A stretch of DNA of 31,415 nucleotides from Sandaracinus sp. Lineage in GTDB: Bacteria; Myxococcota_A; Polyangia; Polyangiales; Houyiibacteriaceae. Shown here one piece after another: positions 1 through 8,074 of this stretch (position 1 is the stretch's first letter; each line of letters starts with the position of its first letter). The stretch lies in contig JACKEH010000053.1 in NCBI GenBank assembly GCA_020633125.1, positions 1 through 31,415 on the forward strand, given 5' to 3'. The notes under the pieces are model-generated. The model was not told the origin of the DNA and did no database searches. It was given only the letters and a program-made list of their open reading frames with translations. The position numbers and the translations under genes were made by a program.

Positions 1-93
1 TTCCCTACCCGTTCGGTGCTCCCGAACGGCTTCCTGAACCTCCTCCAACCCGGCTCGCGCGTGACGCCTTCACGGATCGCGCGGAGCCCGCGG

Positions 94-128
94 ACACCCC
101 TCCTGCCCTTGTTGGCGGCGAGGGGTGT
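94..128 (+). terminator. Possible terminator hairpin upstream of the desaturase
   Basis: A 9-bp perfect stem (ACACCCCTC at 94-102 with GAGGGGTGT at 120-128) is followed by a T-rich stretch (about 129-140). It could end a gene that lies mostly outside the window. No coding frame in positions 1-93 is convincing: more than one frame is open, so I call no gene there. The rest of the leader, 129-273, is relatively A/T-rich for this DNA and should hold the desaturase promoter, but I see no clear -35/-10 pair. Confidence 0.35.
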
Positions 129-273
129 TCGCGTTTGTTTCGGGGATATGTCTCTGAAATTAGGATGAAATTCGTCGCCGTGAGGGTCGTCGAAGGACCT
201 GGTGACGGAACAATTACATCTCCACATCGAACGGTGACGGTGCCCGTGGCCGAACCCGCATAGGGTGCGACCC

Positions 274-1206
274 ATGGTGAATCACAGTGGTGTCGTTCCG
301 GAGTGGATGTCGGAACGGAAGATTGGTTGGGCGGGTGCCATCCCGTTCGTGCTCATCCACCTTCTCGCGTTCGGAGTGATCTGGACGGGCTTCACCTGGC
401 CGTCCGTGATCGTCGGCGTGGTGCTCTACTTCGTCCGCATGTGGGGCGTGACCGCGGGCTACCACCGCTACTTCGCGCACCGCACCTTCGAGACGAGCCG
501 CGTCTTCCAGTTCATCCTCGCGTTCATCGCGATGTCGAGCGCGCAGCGCGGTGCGCTCTGGTGGGCGGCCCACCACCGCCGCCACCACAAGTACTCGGAC
601 CTCGAGGGCGACCTCCACTCGCCGGTCCGTGACGGCTTCTGGTTCAGCCACATGGGCTGGATCTTCGTGAAGGGCGCGGAGGAGACCGACTTCGACCGCG
701 TGAAGGACCTGCAGAAGTTCCCGGAGCTCGTGTGGCTCGACAAGTACTTCCTCGTCCCGCCCACGATCGTCGGCGTGGCCTGCGCGTTCGGCGGAGTCGA
801 GATGCTCTTCGTCGGCTTCTTCCTGAGCACGGTGCTCGTCTGGCACGTGACCTTCTTCATCAACTCGCTGACGCACGTCTGGGGCAAGCGCCGCTTCGAG
901 ACGACCGACGACAGCCGCAACAACTTCCTCCTCGCGCTGCTCACGCTCGGCGAGGGTTGGCACAACAACCACCACCGCCATCAGGCGTCGACGCGCAACG
1001 GCTTCTACTGGTGGGAGGTCGACCTCACGTACTACGTGCTGAAGCTGCTCTCGTTCGTCGGCATCGTCTGGAACCTTCGCCCGGTGCCCGAGAAGGTGCT
1101 CGCCGAGGGGCGCGCCGCCGACGCCGAGCGCAAGGCGGGTCGCAAGCCGGCGCCAGTCGAGGAGCGCGGCCGCCTTCCGAAGGGCGCCCTCGACGTGCCG
1201 GCCTGA
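274..1206 (+). CDS. Acyl-CoA desaturase (fatty acid delta-9 desaturase family)
   Basis: A 310-residue integral membrane di-iron enzyme that should introduce a cis double bond into acyl chains, adjusting membrane fluidity. All three histidine boxes of the family are present: HRYFAH starting at His64, HRRHH at 101-105, and HNNHH at 230-234. Hydrophobic pairs of helices lie between them (about 13-55 and 160-195), as expected for a protein that spans the membrane four times with the iron site on the cytoplasmic side. The length matches bacterial stearoyl-CoA-type desaturases. I start at ATG 274; an in-frame GTG at 265 would add three residues. The C-terminal tail (after about 270) is charged and Ala/Arg-rich. 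It stands alone and ends at a strong terminator. The family is certain; the exact acyl substrate and regiospecificity are inferred. Confidence 0.93.
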   Translation: MVNHSGVVPEWMSERKIGWAGAIPFVLIHLLAFGVIWTGFTWPSVIVGVVLYFVRMWGVTAGYHRYFAHRTFETSRVFQFILAFIAMSSAQRGALWWAAHHRRHHKYSDLEGDLHSPVRDGFWFSHMGWIFVKGAEETDFDRVKDLQKFPELVWLDKYFLVPPTIVGVACAFGGVEMLFVGFFLSTVLVWHVTFFINSLTHVWGKRRFETTDDSRNNFLLALLTLGEGWHNNHHRHQASTRNGFYWWEVDLTYYVLKLLSFVGIVWNLRPVPEKVLAEGRAADAERKAGRKPAPVEERGRLPKGALDVPA

Positions 1207-1219
1207 GCTTCCGGCGCAG

Positions 1220-1255
1220 AACGAAAAAGCCCCGCTTCGGCGGGGCTTTTTCGTT
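1220..1255. terminator. Bidirectional rho-independent terminator
   Basis: A perfect 16-bp stem with a TTCG tetraloop (1236-1239): the left arm carries an A-run, then GCCCCGC, and the right arm carries GCGGGGC, then a T-run. It therefore has a U-tract on both strands. It sits between the convergent desaturase (stop at 1206) and peptide deformylase (stop at 1280) and should terminate both. Confidence 0.95.
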
Positions 1256-1279
1256 CCGTCCTGCGGGCATCGAAGAGGC

Positions 1280-1855
1280 TCAGGCACCGAAGCGCGCGAC
1301 CAGTGCGCGAACACGTTCGACGAACGCGGCCTCGTGGTGCGCGCGAAACGTCTCCCACGTCGCGAAGGTGCTCGGGTCGGCGACGCGGTCGACGAAGATC
1401 GTGCCGTCGAGGTGATCGGTCTCGTGCTGGTAGGTGCCTGCCGACAGACCCCAGACCTCGTAATCGAGCGCTTCGCCGTGACGGTCCCACGCTTCGACTC
1501 GCACGCCGACGAAGCGCGGCACGACCCCCCGGAGGTTCGGCACGCTGAGGCAACCTTCGTAGTTCTGGAAGATCTCGGCGGAGAGCGGGGTCAGCTTCGG
1601 GTTCACGAGCACCGTGAGTGGGATCTTCGGCTTGTAGGGGTAGCGTGGGTTGTCGCCGACCTCGATCGCCTGCACACGAATCGGTCGAAAAACTTGGGGC
1701 GCGGCGAGGCCCGCGCCTTTGGCGTGACGCATCGTCTCGATGAGGTCGTCGACGAACGACTGCATGGTGGGCGCGAGCAGCTCCTCGCGCGTGAGCTCGC
1801 GCGAACGTTCGCGCAGGACGGGCTCACCGATTTGGGCGATGGGAAGGACGGCCAT
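1280..1855 (-). CDS. def: Peptide deformylase
   Basis: A 191-residue metalloenzyme that removes the formyl group from the N-terminal methionine of new proteins as they leave the ribosome. The three family motifs are intact: GAGLAAPQ (47-54), EGCLS (100-104) with metal ligand Cys102, and HETDH (144-148), where His144 and His148 bind the metal and Glu145 is the catalytic base. I chose the ATG at 1855 because family homology begins at its MAVLPI; the frame stays open far upstream but that stretch does not look like deformylase. It is not next to fmt, its common partner. The C-terminal extension after the active site (about 150-191) is helical and charged. Divergent from the gene at 2132 across a 276-bp gap. 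Confidence 0.95.
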   Translation of the reverse strand: MAVLPIAQIGEPVLRERSRELTREELLAPTMQSFVDDLIETMRHAKGAGLAAPQVFRPIRVQAIEVGDNPRYPYKPKIPLTVLVNPKLTPLSAEIFQNYEGCLSVPNLRGVVPRFVGVRVEAWDRHGEALDYEVWGLSAGTYQHETDHLDGTIFVDRVADPSTFATWETFRAHHEAAFVERVRALVARFGA

Positions 1856-2051
1856 GTGATCGTGGTAGCAGGCCTCGAGTCGCGACGAGCACTCGGAGCG
1901 TGCGACCGCGCGCAGCACTTCCTCACCGCGCGCGTCCGCAACGGCGCCGAGCCGGGCGCGTCGCGAGCTCGCCGAATCTTTGACCCCTCCTCGCGGGCTG
2001 CCGTATTCGAAGGGGGTGCGGCGTGTCGCAGGGCGAACGTGACGCGGCGCA

Positions 2052-2072
2052 TCCGACGGTGGCTCCGTCGGA
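2052..2072. other. 8-bp inverted repeat in the def / exported-protein divergent region
   Basis: TCCGACGG (2052-2059) and CCGTCGGA (2065-2072) form a perfect stem with a 5-nt loop, 60 bases before the ATG at 2132. It could be an operator or a leader hairpin. Nothing else in 1856-2131 is recognisable; it is G/C-rich without a clear promoter. Confidence 0.35.
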
Positions 2073-2131
2073 GGAACGTCCGATGGCAGTCGTGCCGAAG
2101 CTTCGCTTCGAGGCGCGAACGGGAGGCGACC

Positions 2132-2572
2132 ATGCGTCACGTGGGTTGGAGCGCGATCGCGCTCGGGGCGCTCGTTTGGATGAATCTCGCGCATGGCGCC
2201 GAGGCACAGCGGCTGACACCGATCGCGATCGGCGAGACCGCGGCGCCCGGCGAGGTGGTGGAGAGCCAGCTTCGCGAGGCGCTCAACGAAGAGCTCGGCG
2301 AAGTACGCGGCGTGCGCGTGGCGCCGACCCCGCGCGCGCAATACGTGCTGCGTGGCTCCGTGACGCGGCTGGAAGTGCGTGGCGACGCCGATCGGCGTCA
2401 GCTCGAATGCGAGGTCTCGCTCGTGGTCGCGGATCGCCGCGGCGGTGCGGTGCGCATGATGTTGTCCGGTCGTGCCGTTGCGCGTGGTCCGGAGGTCGAT
2501 CGTCTCGGACCGCAGGTGGTGCGCGCCGCGGTGCGAGGCGCGTTGCGGCCGCTCGGCACGCAGCGGCTCTGA
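2132..2572 (+). CDS. Small exported protein of unknown function
   Basis: A 146-residue protein with a classical signal peptide: a short basic start, a hydrophobic core about residues 7-20, and a cleavage site after an AEA triplet near residue 25. I chose ATG 2132 because GGGAGG lies just upstream (2121-2126) and the signal peptide begins there; the frame is open far upstream but that part overlaps def. The mature part looks like a compact alpha/beta domain (LREALNEEL helix, then strands containing YVLRGSVTRLEV and LECEVSLVV), a pattern common in periplasmic lipoprotein-like domains that compare or bind envelope components. I do not recognise a named family. It is followed by a gene-free stretch of repeats, so it is probably monocistronic. 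Confidence 0.7.
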   Translation: MRHVGWSAIALGALVWMNLAHGAEAQRLTPIAIGETAAPGEVVESQLREALNEELGEVRGVRVAPTPRAQYVLRGSVTRLEVRGDADRRQLECEVSLVVADRRGGAVRMMLSGRAVARGPEVDRLGPQVVRAAVRGALRPLGTQRL

Positions 2573-2740
2573 CGACCGGATGTCGCTTCGAGCGGCGCTC
2601 GGGTGCGACGGGGGCGGCTTGGGCCGCCTTTCGCGTCGATGCCGTCGCTCGCACGCGTCGGCAAAGCCGGGCTTGATTGGGCGCGCGTTGCGGTCTCGTC
2701 CCTCGCGCTACGCGCGAGGGCGAAGCACGTGTTTCGGGAC

Positions 2741-2864
2741 GCGCTTTCGCGCGCCGCGCTTTCGCGCCCCGCGTTTTCGCGCCCCGCGTTTTCGCGCGCC
2801 GCGTTTTCGCGCGCCGCGTTTTCGCGCGCCGCGCCCCGCGCTATCGCGCTATCGCGCTATCGCG
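2741..2864. repeat. 15-bp tandem repeats followed by 8-bp tandem repeats
   Basis: Six units of a 15-bp repeat, consensus GCGTTTTCGCGCGCC, run from 2741 to 2830. The first two have C for T at the fourth base, and units 2 and 3 end in CCCC. After ten intervening bases come three exact units of CTATCGCG (2841-2864). The array lies in the 356-bp gene-free gap 2573-2928 between the convergent genes ending at 2572 and 2929. The rest of the gap is ordinary G/C-rich sequence with no gene that I can support. The 15-bp unit keeps all frames open, which creates spurious ORFs here. Confidence 0.9.
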
Positions 2865-2928
2865 CACCTCGCGTCGCGCCGCCCGCCCGTTCAGGGGCAG
2901 GCGCTCGCCGCCGCGAGACCAGAAGCGC

Positions 2929-3639
2929 TTAGTGGATGAGCGCGCGAAGCTCGTCGCTGGTCACGACGCGGTCGGGGCGCTCGTCGAGCGCGAGCTTCAC
3001 GAGGGACGCGGCGAGCTCTTCGCCCGTCTGCGAGCGGTAGCTCTCGCGTAGCTTCTTCGCCCCGAGCGCCCCCGCGAGCGCGAGCAAACCGTCACCCACG
3101 ACCGAGCCGACCTTCTCCATCGGCCGGGCTTCGTCGCGATCGCCGACGATGAACGAGGGCCGAGCCGCGAACCACGGAAGCCCGCTCTGTCGCAGCTCGG
3201 TCTCGAGCCGATGGCGCACCGCGAGGTAGGGGTTCTTGGTGCTGGCGTTCACGCCCATCGACGAGAGGTAGACGAAGCGGGGATGGCTTCCACACGCCGT
3301 CGCGGCGCGGAGCAGGAGCGCCGAGAGGCCGTAGTCGACGGTCTCGTAGGTCTCGTCCTTGCCGCCGCTCTTGGCGGCCCGCCCACGCTTCTGCGTGGTG
3401 CCGAGCAACGCGAAGACGTGCGTCGGCGCGAGCGAGGTCAGCCGCTTGGTCATCGCGGCTTCGTCCCACGGCGTGGTGTCGACCTCGGCCCCCATCGCGC
3501 CGAAGCGTTGGCGCCACTCGTCGAGGGCGCGGGAGTCGGGCCGCACGTGCGCGTGCACGTCCACCCCACGTGCCCGCAGCGCGCGGACCACCTCGCGTCC
3601 CGTCAGACCGGTCGCGCCGGCCACGAAGGCCTTCGTCAT
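2929..3639 (-). CDS. NAD(P)-binding oxidoreductase, HTATIP2/TIP30-like short-chain fold
   Basis: A 236-residue Rossmann-fold protein. The nucleotide-binding loop GATGLTG begins at Gly8. Later motifs match the HTATIP2/TIP30-like, atypical SDR branch: LGTT near residue 90, the VYLSSMG strand-turn, a YLAVRHRLE segment with the Tyr and downstream basic residues, and RPSFIVGDR. Members usually bind NADPH and act as reductases or as regulators, and the substrate cannot be told here. The start is ATG 3639, with GAGGGAGAG as ribosome binding site just before it. That ATG overlaps the stop of the upstream membrane-protein gene by four bases (ATGA), so the two are almost certainly co-translated. The 3' end faces the tandem-repeat array. 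Confidence 0.85.
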   Translation of the reverse strand: MTKAFVAGATGLTGREVVRALRARGVDVHAHVRPDSRALDEWRQRFGAMGAEVDTTPWDEAAMTKRLTSLAPTHVFALLGTTQKRGRAAKSGGKDETYETVDYGLSALLLRAATACGSHPRFVYLSSMGVNASTKNPYLAVRHRLETELRQSGLPWFAARPSFIVGDRDEARPMEKVGSVVGDGLLALAGALGAKKLRESYRSQTGEELAASLVKLALDERPDRVVTSDELRALIH

Positions 3640-4349
3640 GCTTCTCTCCCTCGTTTCGTTTCTGCCGCGGCCGCGACCTCGACGGGCTCCCCCACGGATT
3701 CGTCTTCTTCGACCCGCGCACGCACGGCCGCGCGGGCACCGATCTCGGTGTCGAAACGACGTGCGATGCGGGCGTGCTCGCGCGCGCGTCGTCGGGTCAG
3801 CGCGCGGTAGCCCAGACGCACCGCCGCCCACGTGCCGCCGACCCATCCGAGCGCGAGCACCGGGATGAGCACGGGGGCCACACCGCCGAAGATGGCGGCT
3901 GGGATCACGCCTCCGAGGCCGCCGCCGCCGACGCCGCCGACGATGCCCCCGAAGAGCCCGCCCGCGACTTGTCCGAGTCGTTCGCGTACCGCCACACGGG
4001 TTCGTCCACGGCGGCGCTCGATCGTGACTTCGACGCGGCGTCCCCCTTGGTTGGGGTCGCGCGAGGTCACCCACGTGAGCGTGCCGCCGAGTCGGTCGAG
4101 GCGACCGACGTCCCCGAGCTCGTGACGAAGGATGCCGACGAGCTCCTCGAGGGTCTCGTCGTCGAGCTCGCGGTCGATCTCCCGCTCGAAGCCGAGCTCG
4201 GTCGGGCCGCCGAGGAGCGCGTTGGGCTCGCCGAACGCGTCGGGGCTCGAACCTCGAAGGCGTTCGATCTCGGCGTGTGCCTCGTCGAGCTCGCTCTCGA
4301 GGTACGCGACGCGTGCGCGCAGAGCCCCCTCTTCGTCGCGATACCCCAC
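3636..4349 (-). CDS. Coiled-coil membrane protein of unknown function
   Basis: A 237-residue protein if it starts at GTG 4349; another in-frame GTG lies slightly upstream, so the start is uncertain. The order of parts is: an N-terminal heptad-rich helix (about 5-32, ALRARVAYLESELDEAH), an acidic linker, a domain of about 60-135 with a helix (LDDETLEELVGILRHEL) and basic strands (RRVEVTIERRRGRTRVAVRE), then a very Gly-rich hydrophobic stretch (about 140-185) that would form one or two membrane helices, and a basic, Ala/Arg-rich cytoplasmic tail. I do not recognise the family. It is the first gene of a pair: its stop overlaps the oxidoreductase ATG at 3639-3636. A membrane scaffold or sensor partner for that enzyme is possible but is only inference. 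Confidence 0.65.
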   Translation of the reverse strand: MGYRDEEGALRARVAYLESELDEAHAEIERLRGSSPDAFGEPNALLGGPTELGFEREIDRELDDETLEELVGILRHELGDVGRLDRLGGTLTWVTSRDPNQGGRRVEVTIERRRGRTRVAVRERLGQVAGGLFGGIVGGVGGGGLGGVIPAAIFGGVAPVLIPVLALGWVGGTWAAVRLGYRALTRRRAREHARIARRFDTEIGARAAVRARVEEDESVGEPVEVAAAAETKRGREA

Positions 4350-4536
4350 GTTTCGTCCAGCCTTCGTGCGCAAGGTACGCCAACCGACCCCCGATGCGCA
4401 CCGTTCGACCTCTTCGCCGCGGTCGGTGTCGATTCCACGTCGAGCGCGGCCACGTTCCCCCCGGAAGAGAAGCGATTGGCGCGACGCACGATGGAGTGCG
4501 CTGCCGATGAATCGAACGGGGCTCCCGCCGGTCGGA

Positions 4537-4586
4537 GCCTCGCCCGTTGACGCTCGTCCCTTTGGCGGACGAGTCTCGGGCGAGGC
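4537..4586 (+). promoter_or_regulatory. Hairpin covering the ribosome binding site of the IPT/TIG gene
   Basis: GCCTCGCCCG (4537-4546) pairs perfectly with CGGGCGAGGC (4577-4586). Inside it, CTCGTCC (4553-4559) pairs with GGACGAG (4567-4573). The right outer arm contains the only likely ribosome binding site (GGGCGAGG, 4578-4585) and ends three bases before the ATG at 4590. Folding of this leader would therefore hide the translation start. It lies in the 240-bp divergent gap 4350-4589, where I see nothing else of note. A role as a transcription barrier is the alternative. Confidence 0.55.
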
Positions 4587-4589
4587 CCC

Positions 4590-6653
4590 ATGCTCCACCG
4601 CGCGCTCCTCCTCGTTCTGGTTCTGCCCACGCTCGCCCTCGCGCAGCCCCGTCCCGTGCTCGAGCGCATCGAGCCGACCAGCGGCCCGCCCGGCACCACG
4701 CTCACGCTCGTGGGCCGCGGATTCCAGCACGTGCAGCAGGTCCGCGTGGGCGACACGGCGCTGGCGGTGCAGGAGCGCTTGCCCTTTCGTTGGACGGTCG
4801 TGGTGCCGGCGGGGGCGACCAGCGGCCCCGTGATTCTGCAGACGCGTCACGGCGAGTTCGTGGGCCCGTATTTCCGAGTGACGGCGTCGCTGCCCGCCCC
4901 GACGGTGCAGGGCATCTCGCCGCTCGCTGGCCCGCCGGGTGGAGAGGTCGCGATCGTCGGCACGGGCTTTTCGAGCGTGCTCTCCGAGAACTCGGTCTTC
5001 CTGGCGGGTCGCCTGGTGGTGGTGCGGACGGCGGCGCCGACCGAGCTTCGGGTGATCGTGCCGCAGGGCGCGGCCAGCGGGCCCTTCGTCGTGCGTGTCG
5101 CGAACGCGGGCGAGGTGACGACGCCGCCCTTCACGGTGGCGGCGTCGACCGCCATCACCGAGCTCGTCCCGCCCGTGGGACCGACCGGCTCGCAGGTCAC
5201 GATTCGCGGAGCCGGCTTCTCCGGCCGCCAAGTGCAGGTCTTCTTCGGTCGCGCGCGTGCGCAGATCGAGCGCGCGACGGACACGGAGATCGTCGTGCGG
5301 GTGCCGAACCGCGCGCGCACCGGACCGGTCACGGTCGACGTTCGCGGGGCGGGTCGTGCGGTCTCGCCGATGCCCTTCGAGGTGCGCCCGATTCCTCGCA
5401 TCGTCGCGATGACCCCCGACGCGGGTCCGGCCGGCACGACGGTCACGTTGCAGGGGCGCGGCTTCGGAGGCGACGTCGCGGTGATCGGCGTCGACATCGG
5501 AGGTCGTGCGCAGGTCGTTCGAAACGCGGGCGACCGCGCACTGCAGTTCGAGATCGCGCCCGGCACGCCCTCGGGGCCGTTGACGCTGACCGTCGCGGGT
5601 CTCGCGGCCGAAGAGCACCCGATGTTCTCCGGGACCGGAACGCTTCGCGTCGACGGCTTCTCGCCGACGAGCGGGCCGGCCGGAACGGTCGTGACCTTCC
5701 GTGGGGCGGGCTTCTCACCCGTGCCGGCTGCCAACTCCGTCACGCTCTCGGGTGTGCCGGCGCAGGTCGTCGCGGCGAGTGGGACGTCGCTCCAGGTGCG
5801 GGTGCCGAGCGCGCCGGCGGGCCCCTTCGAGCTGCGTGTCGGTTCGTCGGTCGTTCGCACGAACCAACCCTTCGTCGTCGCGCAGCCGCCTTTCGTCGCG
5901 GGCTTCGAGCCGCGCATCGCGGGCGTCGGCGAGCGGGTGACGATTCGTGGCGCGAACTTCGGGACCAACCTCCGCCTCGTGCGTGTCTCGATCAACGGCA
6001 CGCCGATGCCGGTGGTGGGGTTGCAGAACGAGCAGATCGTCGTCGAGGTTCCGCGCGGCGCGACGCGTGGTCGTCTCGTCGTCGAGGTGAGCTTGCAGGG
6101 CGGCGCCGCGAGCGCGGACGAGCTCGAGATCGAAGCACGCCGCGAGGTCAGCGCGCTGACGCCCGCGAGCGGCTTTGCCGGCACCGAGGTCACGATTCGT
6201 GGGCAAGGTTTTCCGGCGCGCGGCATTCGCGTGCAGTTCCTCGGAGCGCCCGCCGTGGACGCGCGACGTCTGTCGCCGGTCGAGATTCGCGCGATCGTTC
6301 CCGCGGGCGCAGCGAGCGGCGACGTCACGGTGCTTCTGCCCAACGGTCGAACGATGCCGGCCGGCACGTTCACGGTGACGGCGGCGCCGACGGGCACGGC
6401 GATCACGCAGATCGATCCGGCATGCGCGTACCCGGGCTGCGTCGCGATCCTTCGCGGCCACGGCTTCTCGGGCAACACACGTCAGGTGCGCGTGCGTTTC
6501 CTCGGCGAGCCGGCGCGCGTGCGCGAAGTGACGCCGACCTCGATCACGATTCAGATCCCCAACCGCGCCGGAAACGGACGCTTCGAGGTCTCGCTGCCGG
6601 GCAACGTCTCGGTCGAGAGCCCCGCCTTCTTGGTGACCGAGCGACCGCGCTGA
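4590..6653 (+). CDS. Exported protein with eight IPT/TIG domains
   Basis: A 687-residue protein with a signal peptide (residues 1-18, cleaved after ALA) and then eight immunoglobulin-like IPT/TIG repeats of about 80 residues and nothing else. Each begins with a variant of the motif P-x-SGPxGTxVTxxGxGF, for example PTSGPPGTTLTLVGRGF in the first, and closes with a strand pattern such as VVVPAGATSGPVxL. The eighth has a Cys pair (ACAYPGC) not present in the others. Such domains are found in bacterial surface and secreted proteins, where they act as rigid spacers or binding modules. No anchor, sorting signal or enzyme domain follows, so it is probably periplasmic, outer-surface or secreted. Start ATG 4590 is fixed by the signal peptide. 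It appears monocistronic. Confidence 0.88.
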   Translation: MLHRALLLVLVLPTLALAQPRPVLERIEPTSGPPGTTLTLVGRGFQHVQQVRVGDTALAVQERLPFRWTVVVPAGATSGPVILQTRHGEFVGPYFRVTASLPAPTVQGISPLAGPPGGEVAIVGTGFSSVLSENSVFLAGRLVVVRTAAPTELRVIVPQGAASGPFVVRVANAGEVTTPPFTVAASTAITELVPPVGPTGSQVTIRGAGFSGRQVQVFFGRARAQIERATDTEIVVRVPNRARTGPVTVDVRGAGRAVSPMPFEVRPIPRIVAMTPDAGPAGTTVTLQGRGFGGDVAVIGVDIGGRAQVVRNAGDRALQFEIAPGTPSGPLTLTVAGLAAEEHPMFSGTGTLRVDGFSPTSGPAGTVVTFRGAGFSPVPAANSVTLSGVPAQVVAASGTSLQVRVPSAPAGPFELRVGSSVVRTNQPFVVAQPPFVAGFEPRIAGVGERVTIRGANFGTNLRLVRVSINGTPMPVVGLQNEQIVVEVPRGATRGRLVVEVSLQGGAASADELEIEARREVSALTPASGFAGTEVTIRGQGFPARGIRVQFLGAPAVDARRLSPVEIRAIVPAGAASGDVTVLLPNGRTMPAGTFTVTAAPTGTAITQIDPACAYPGCVAILRGHGFSGNTRQVRVRFLGEPARVREVTPTSITIQIPNRAGNGRFEVSLPGNVSVESPAFLVTERPR

Positions 6654-6803
6654 GCGGCTCGTCGCGAACGCGAACGCTCGGCTGCTCCCCCGGCCGTCGG
6701 TTCGTTCCCCATGAGCGGAGTCGAGGTCGTTTGCCGCGCCGAGGAAGGCCAGGTCGAAGCCCACGCGTCGGCTCCGAGCTGACACATGGGCCGGCTGGCT
6801 CGC

Positions 6804-6852
6804 GGAATCGCGTCGCTCGACGGACTTCGTCGGCTCCGCTTCACGCGATTCC
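6804..6852. other. Inverted repeat between the IPT/TIG and DUF1963 genes
   Basis: GGAATCGCGT (6804-6813) and ACGCGATTCC (6843-6852) are perfect 10-bp arms around a 29-base centre that itself contains a short CGAC/GTCG pairing. It lies 151 bases after the IPT/TIG stop and 97 bases before the next ATG. It may be a weak terminator without a T-run or a regulator site. The rest of the 295-bp gap 6654-6948 shows only the likely ribosome binding site GGGGAG just before 6949. Confidence 0.4.
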
Positions 6853-6948
6853 CTTTCGAACCGAGGAGGTCGGTGATCCGCGCCCTTCGTCGCGAATACC
6901 CGGAACGAGCTCGCAGCCGGGGGGACTACGCTGCGTCGGGGAGACACG

Positions 6949-8031
6949 ATGACCTTCTACGACCTGCTCGAAGGTGCGACCTTCGTCTCGCTTCGCATCG
7001 ACACCGACGCCTGCGCAGTGCACGCGAGCGTGAACGGAGAGCCCGAAGCGTTGCTCGGGACGTTTCCTTCGCGGGAGGCGTTGTGCGACGGATATCCCGC
7101 GCTCTGGCGCGAGGTGGTCGAGTCGCATGGCGGTGAGGATGCGTTCGCGACTTGGAGCGGCGAGCCCGCGGCGCCGCTGGACCTGCGCGCGGCGTTGGCG
7201 CGCGAGGTACGTCGTGCGGCGGCGCGTGCGGCGGCGGACGACTCGGCTTGGGAGGCGCGCCTCGCCGCGGTGCGTGCCGTGCTCGCCGGGTACGACGACT
7301 CGAAGGCGGCGTTGCAGCGCCTGCCGAAGCGTCTTCGTCGCTACGTCGACCTGAGCCCTCAGGGGTTGATCGCCTCGTTCGAGCCGGTGATCGCGGTGGA
7401 GCGTGTGAAGGAACCCGTCCCGCTCGGCGCCTCGAAGGTGGGTGGGCATCCGCACCTGCCGAAGGGATTCGAATGGCCACGGATCGAGGGCGAGCCGACC
7501 TACCTCTTGGTGCAGCTCGCGCTCGCGGAGGTGGCCGCGTGCGACGTGACGGGGCGAACGCCGACGGCCGGGATGCTCTACGCGTTCGTCACGGAGACGG
7601 GGCGCGGTCTGATCGTTCACACCACCGAGGTCGCGTCGCTTGCGCCGCATGCGCCGGCCTTCGAAGCGCCCGACTACATGAAGTCGATGCTCGACGAGGC
7701 GCGGCTTCGTTTCGTTCCGAGCTTCTACTTTCTGCAGACGTCCGACACGAACGGGCCGCGGGCCGTGGCCGAGGCGTTGGGGCAACCGATGCTGGACAGG
7801 CTTGCTGACGCGCTCGGGGTGCCGCCCGGTCCTCCATGCGACGCTTACGCGGGAGACCGTCTCTTCGGTGGCGACCCGGTCGATTGGTCCGGGATGGGTG
7901 GGAGCCATCTCGGGCAGCCGCTCTTGGCGCAGCTGTCGTTTGGCGACGGACATCAATCGATCGGAGTCCACCCCGACGACTTGCGCATCGGGGTCTTCGT
8001 CGACGCGGTCTGTCGCTACTGCGGCACGTGA
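6949..8031 (+). CDS. DUF1963 (YwqG-like) domain protein
   Basis: A 360-residue soluble protein with no signal peptide. Residues about 1-130 form an Ala/Arg-rich N-terminal region that I do not recognise. From about residue 140 it matches the DUF1963/YwqG pattern: SKVGGHPHLPKGFEWPR (the conserved G-G-x-P-x-LP-x-G-x-x-WP signature), then TYLLVQLAL, and near the end GGSHLGQPLLAQLSF followed by an acidic VHPDDLRIGVFV strand. Family members have no established biochemical role, although structures show a fold related to SMI1/KNR4-like proteins. A SUKH/SMI1 gene lies in this same window (10194-10805). Start ATG 6949 is supported by GGGGAG about 8 bases upstream. A stable hairpin follows the stop directly. 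Confidence 0.8.
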   Translation: MTFYDLLEGATFVSLRIDTDACAVHASVNGEPEALLGTFPSREALCDGYPALWREVVESHGGEDAFATWSGEPAAPLDLRAALAREVRRAAARAAADDSAWEARLAAVRAVLAGYDDSKAALQRLPKRLRRYVDLSPQGLIASFEPVIAVERVKEPVPLGASKVGGHPHLPKGFEWPRIEGEPTYLLVQLALAEVAACDVTGRTPTAGMLYAFVTETGRGLIVHTTEVASLAPHAPAFEAPDYMKSMLDEARLRFVPSFYFLQTSDTNGPRAVAEALGQPMLDRLADALGVPPGPPCDAYAGDRLFGGDPVDWSGMGGSHLGQPLLAQLSFGDGHQSIGVHPDDLRIGVFVDAVCRYCGT

Positions 8032-8032
8032 G

Positions 8033-8069
8033 GCTCGCGTCGGCGTGCGAGTGGTACGCCGACGCGAGC
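8033..8069. terminator. Hairpin between convergent genes
   Basis: GCTCGCGTCGGCGT (8033-8046) pairs perfectly over 14 bp with ACGCCGACGCGAGC (8056-8069), with a 9-nt loop. It fills almost the whole gap between the stop of the DUF1963 gene and the stop of the lipoprotein gene at 8075. There is no T-run on either strand, so it would act as a pausing or 3'-end stabilising element rather than a classic intrinsic terminator. Confidence 0.6.
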
Positions 8070-8074
8070 GAGGG

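Noticed and set aside
2603..2939. Open frames with repeated Ala-Phe-Ser-Arg or Arg-Ala-Phe units
   Set aside because: They are translations of the 15-bp tandem array, which lacks stops in all frames; no start or ribosome binding site supports them.
4847..6478. Long minus-strand open frame opposite the IPT/TIG gene
   Set aside because: High G/C bias keeps the opposite frame open. The plus-strand protein has a signal peptide and eight repeats of a known domain; the minus frame has no recognisable pattern.
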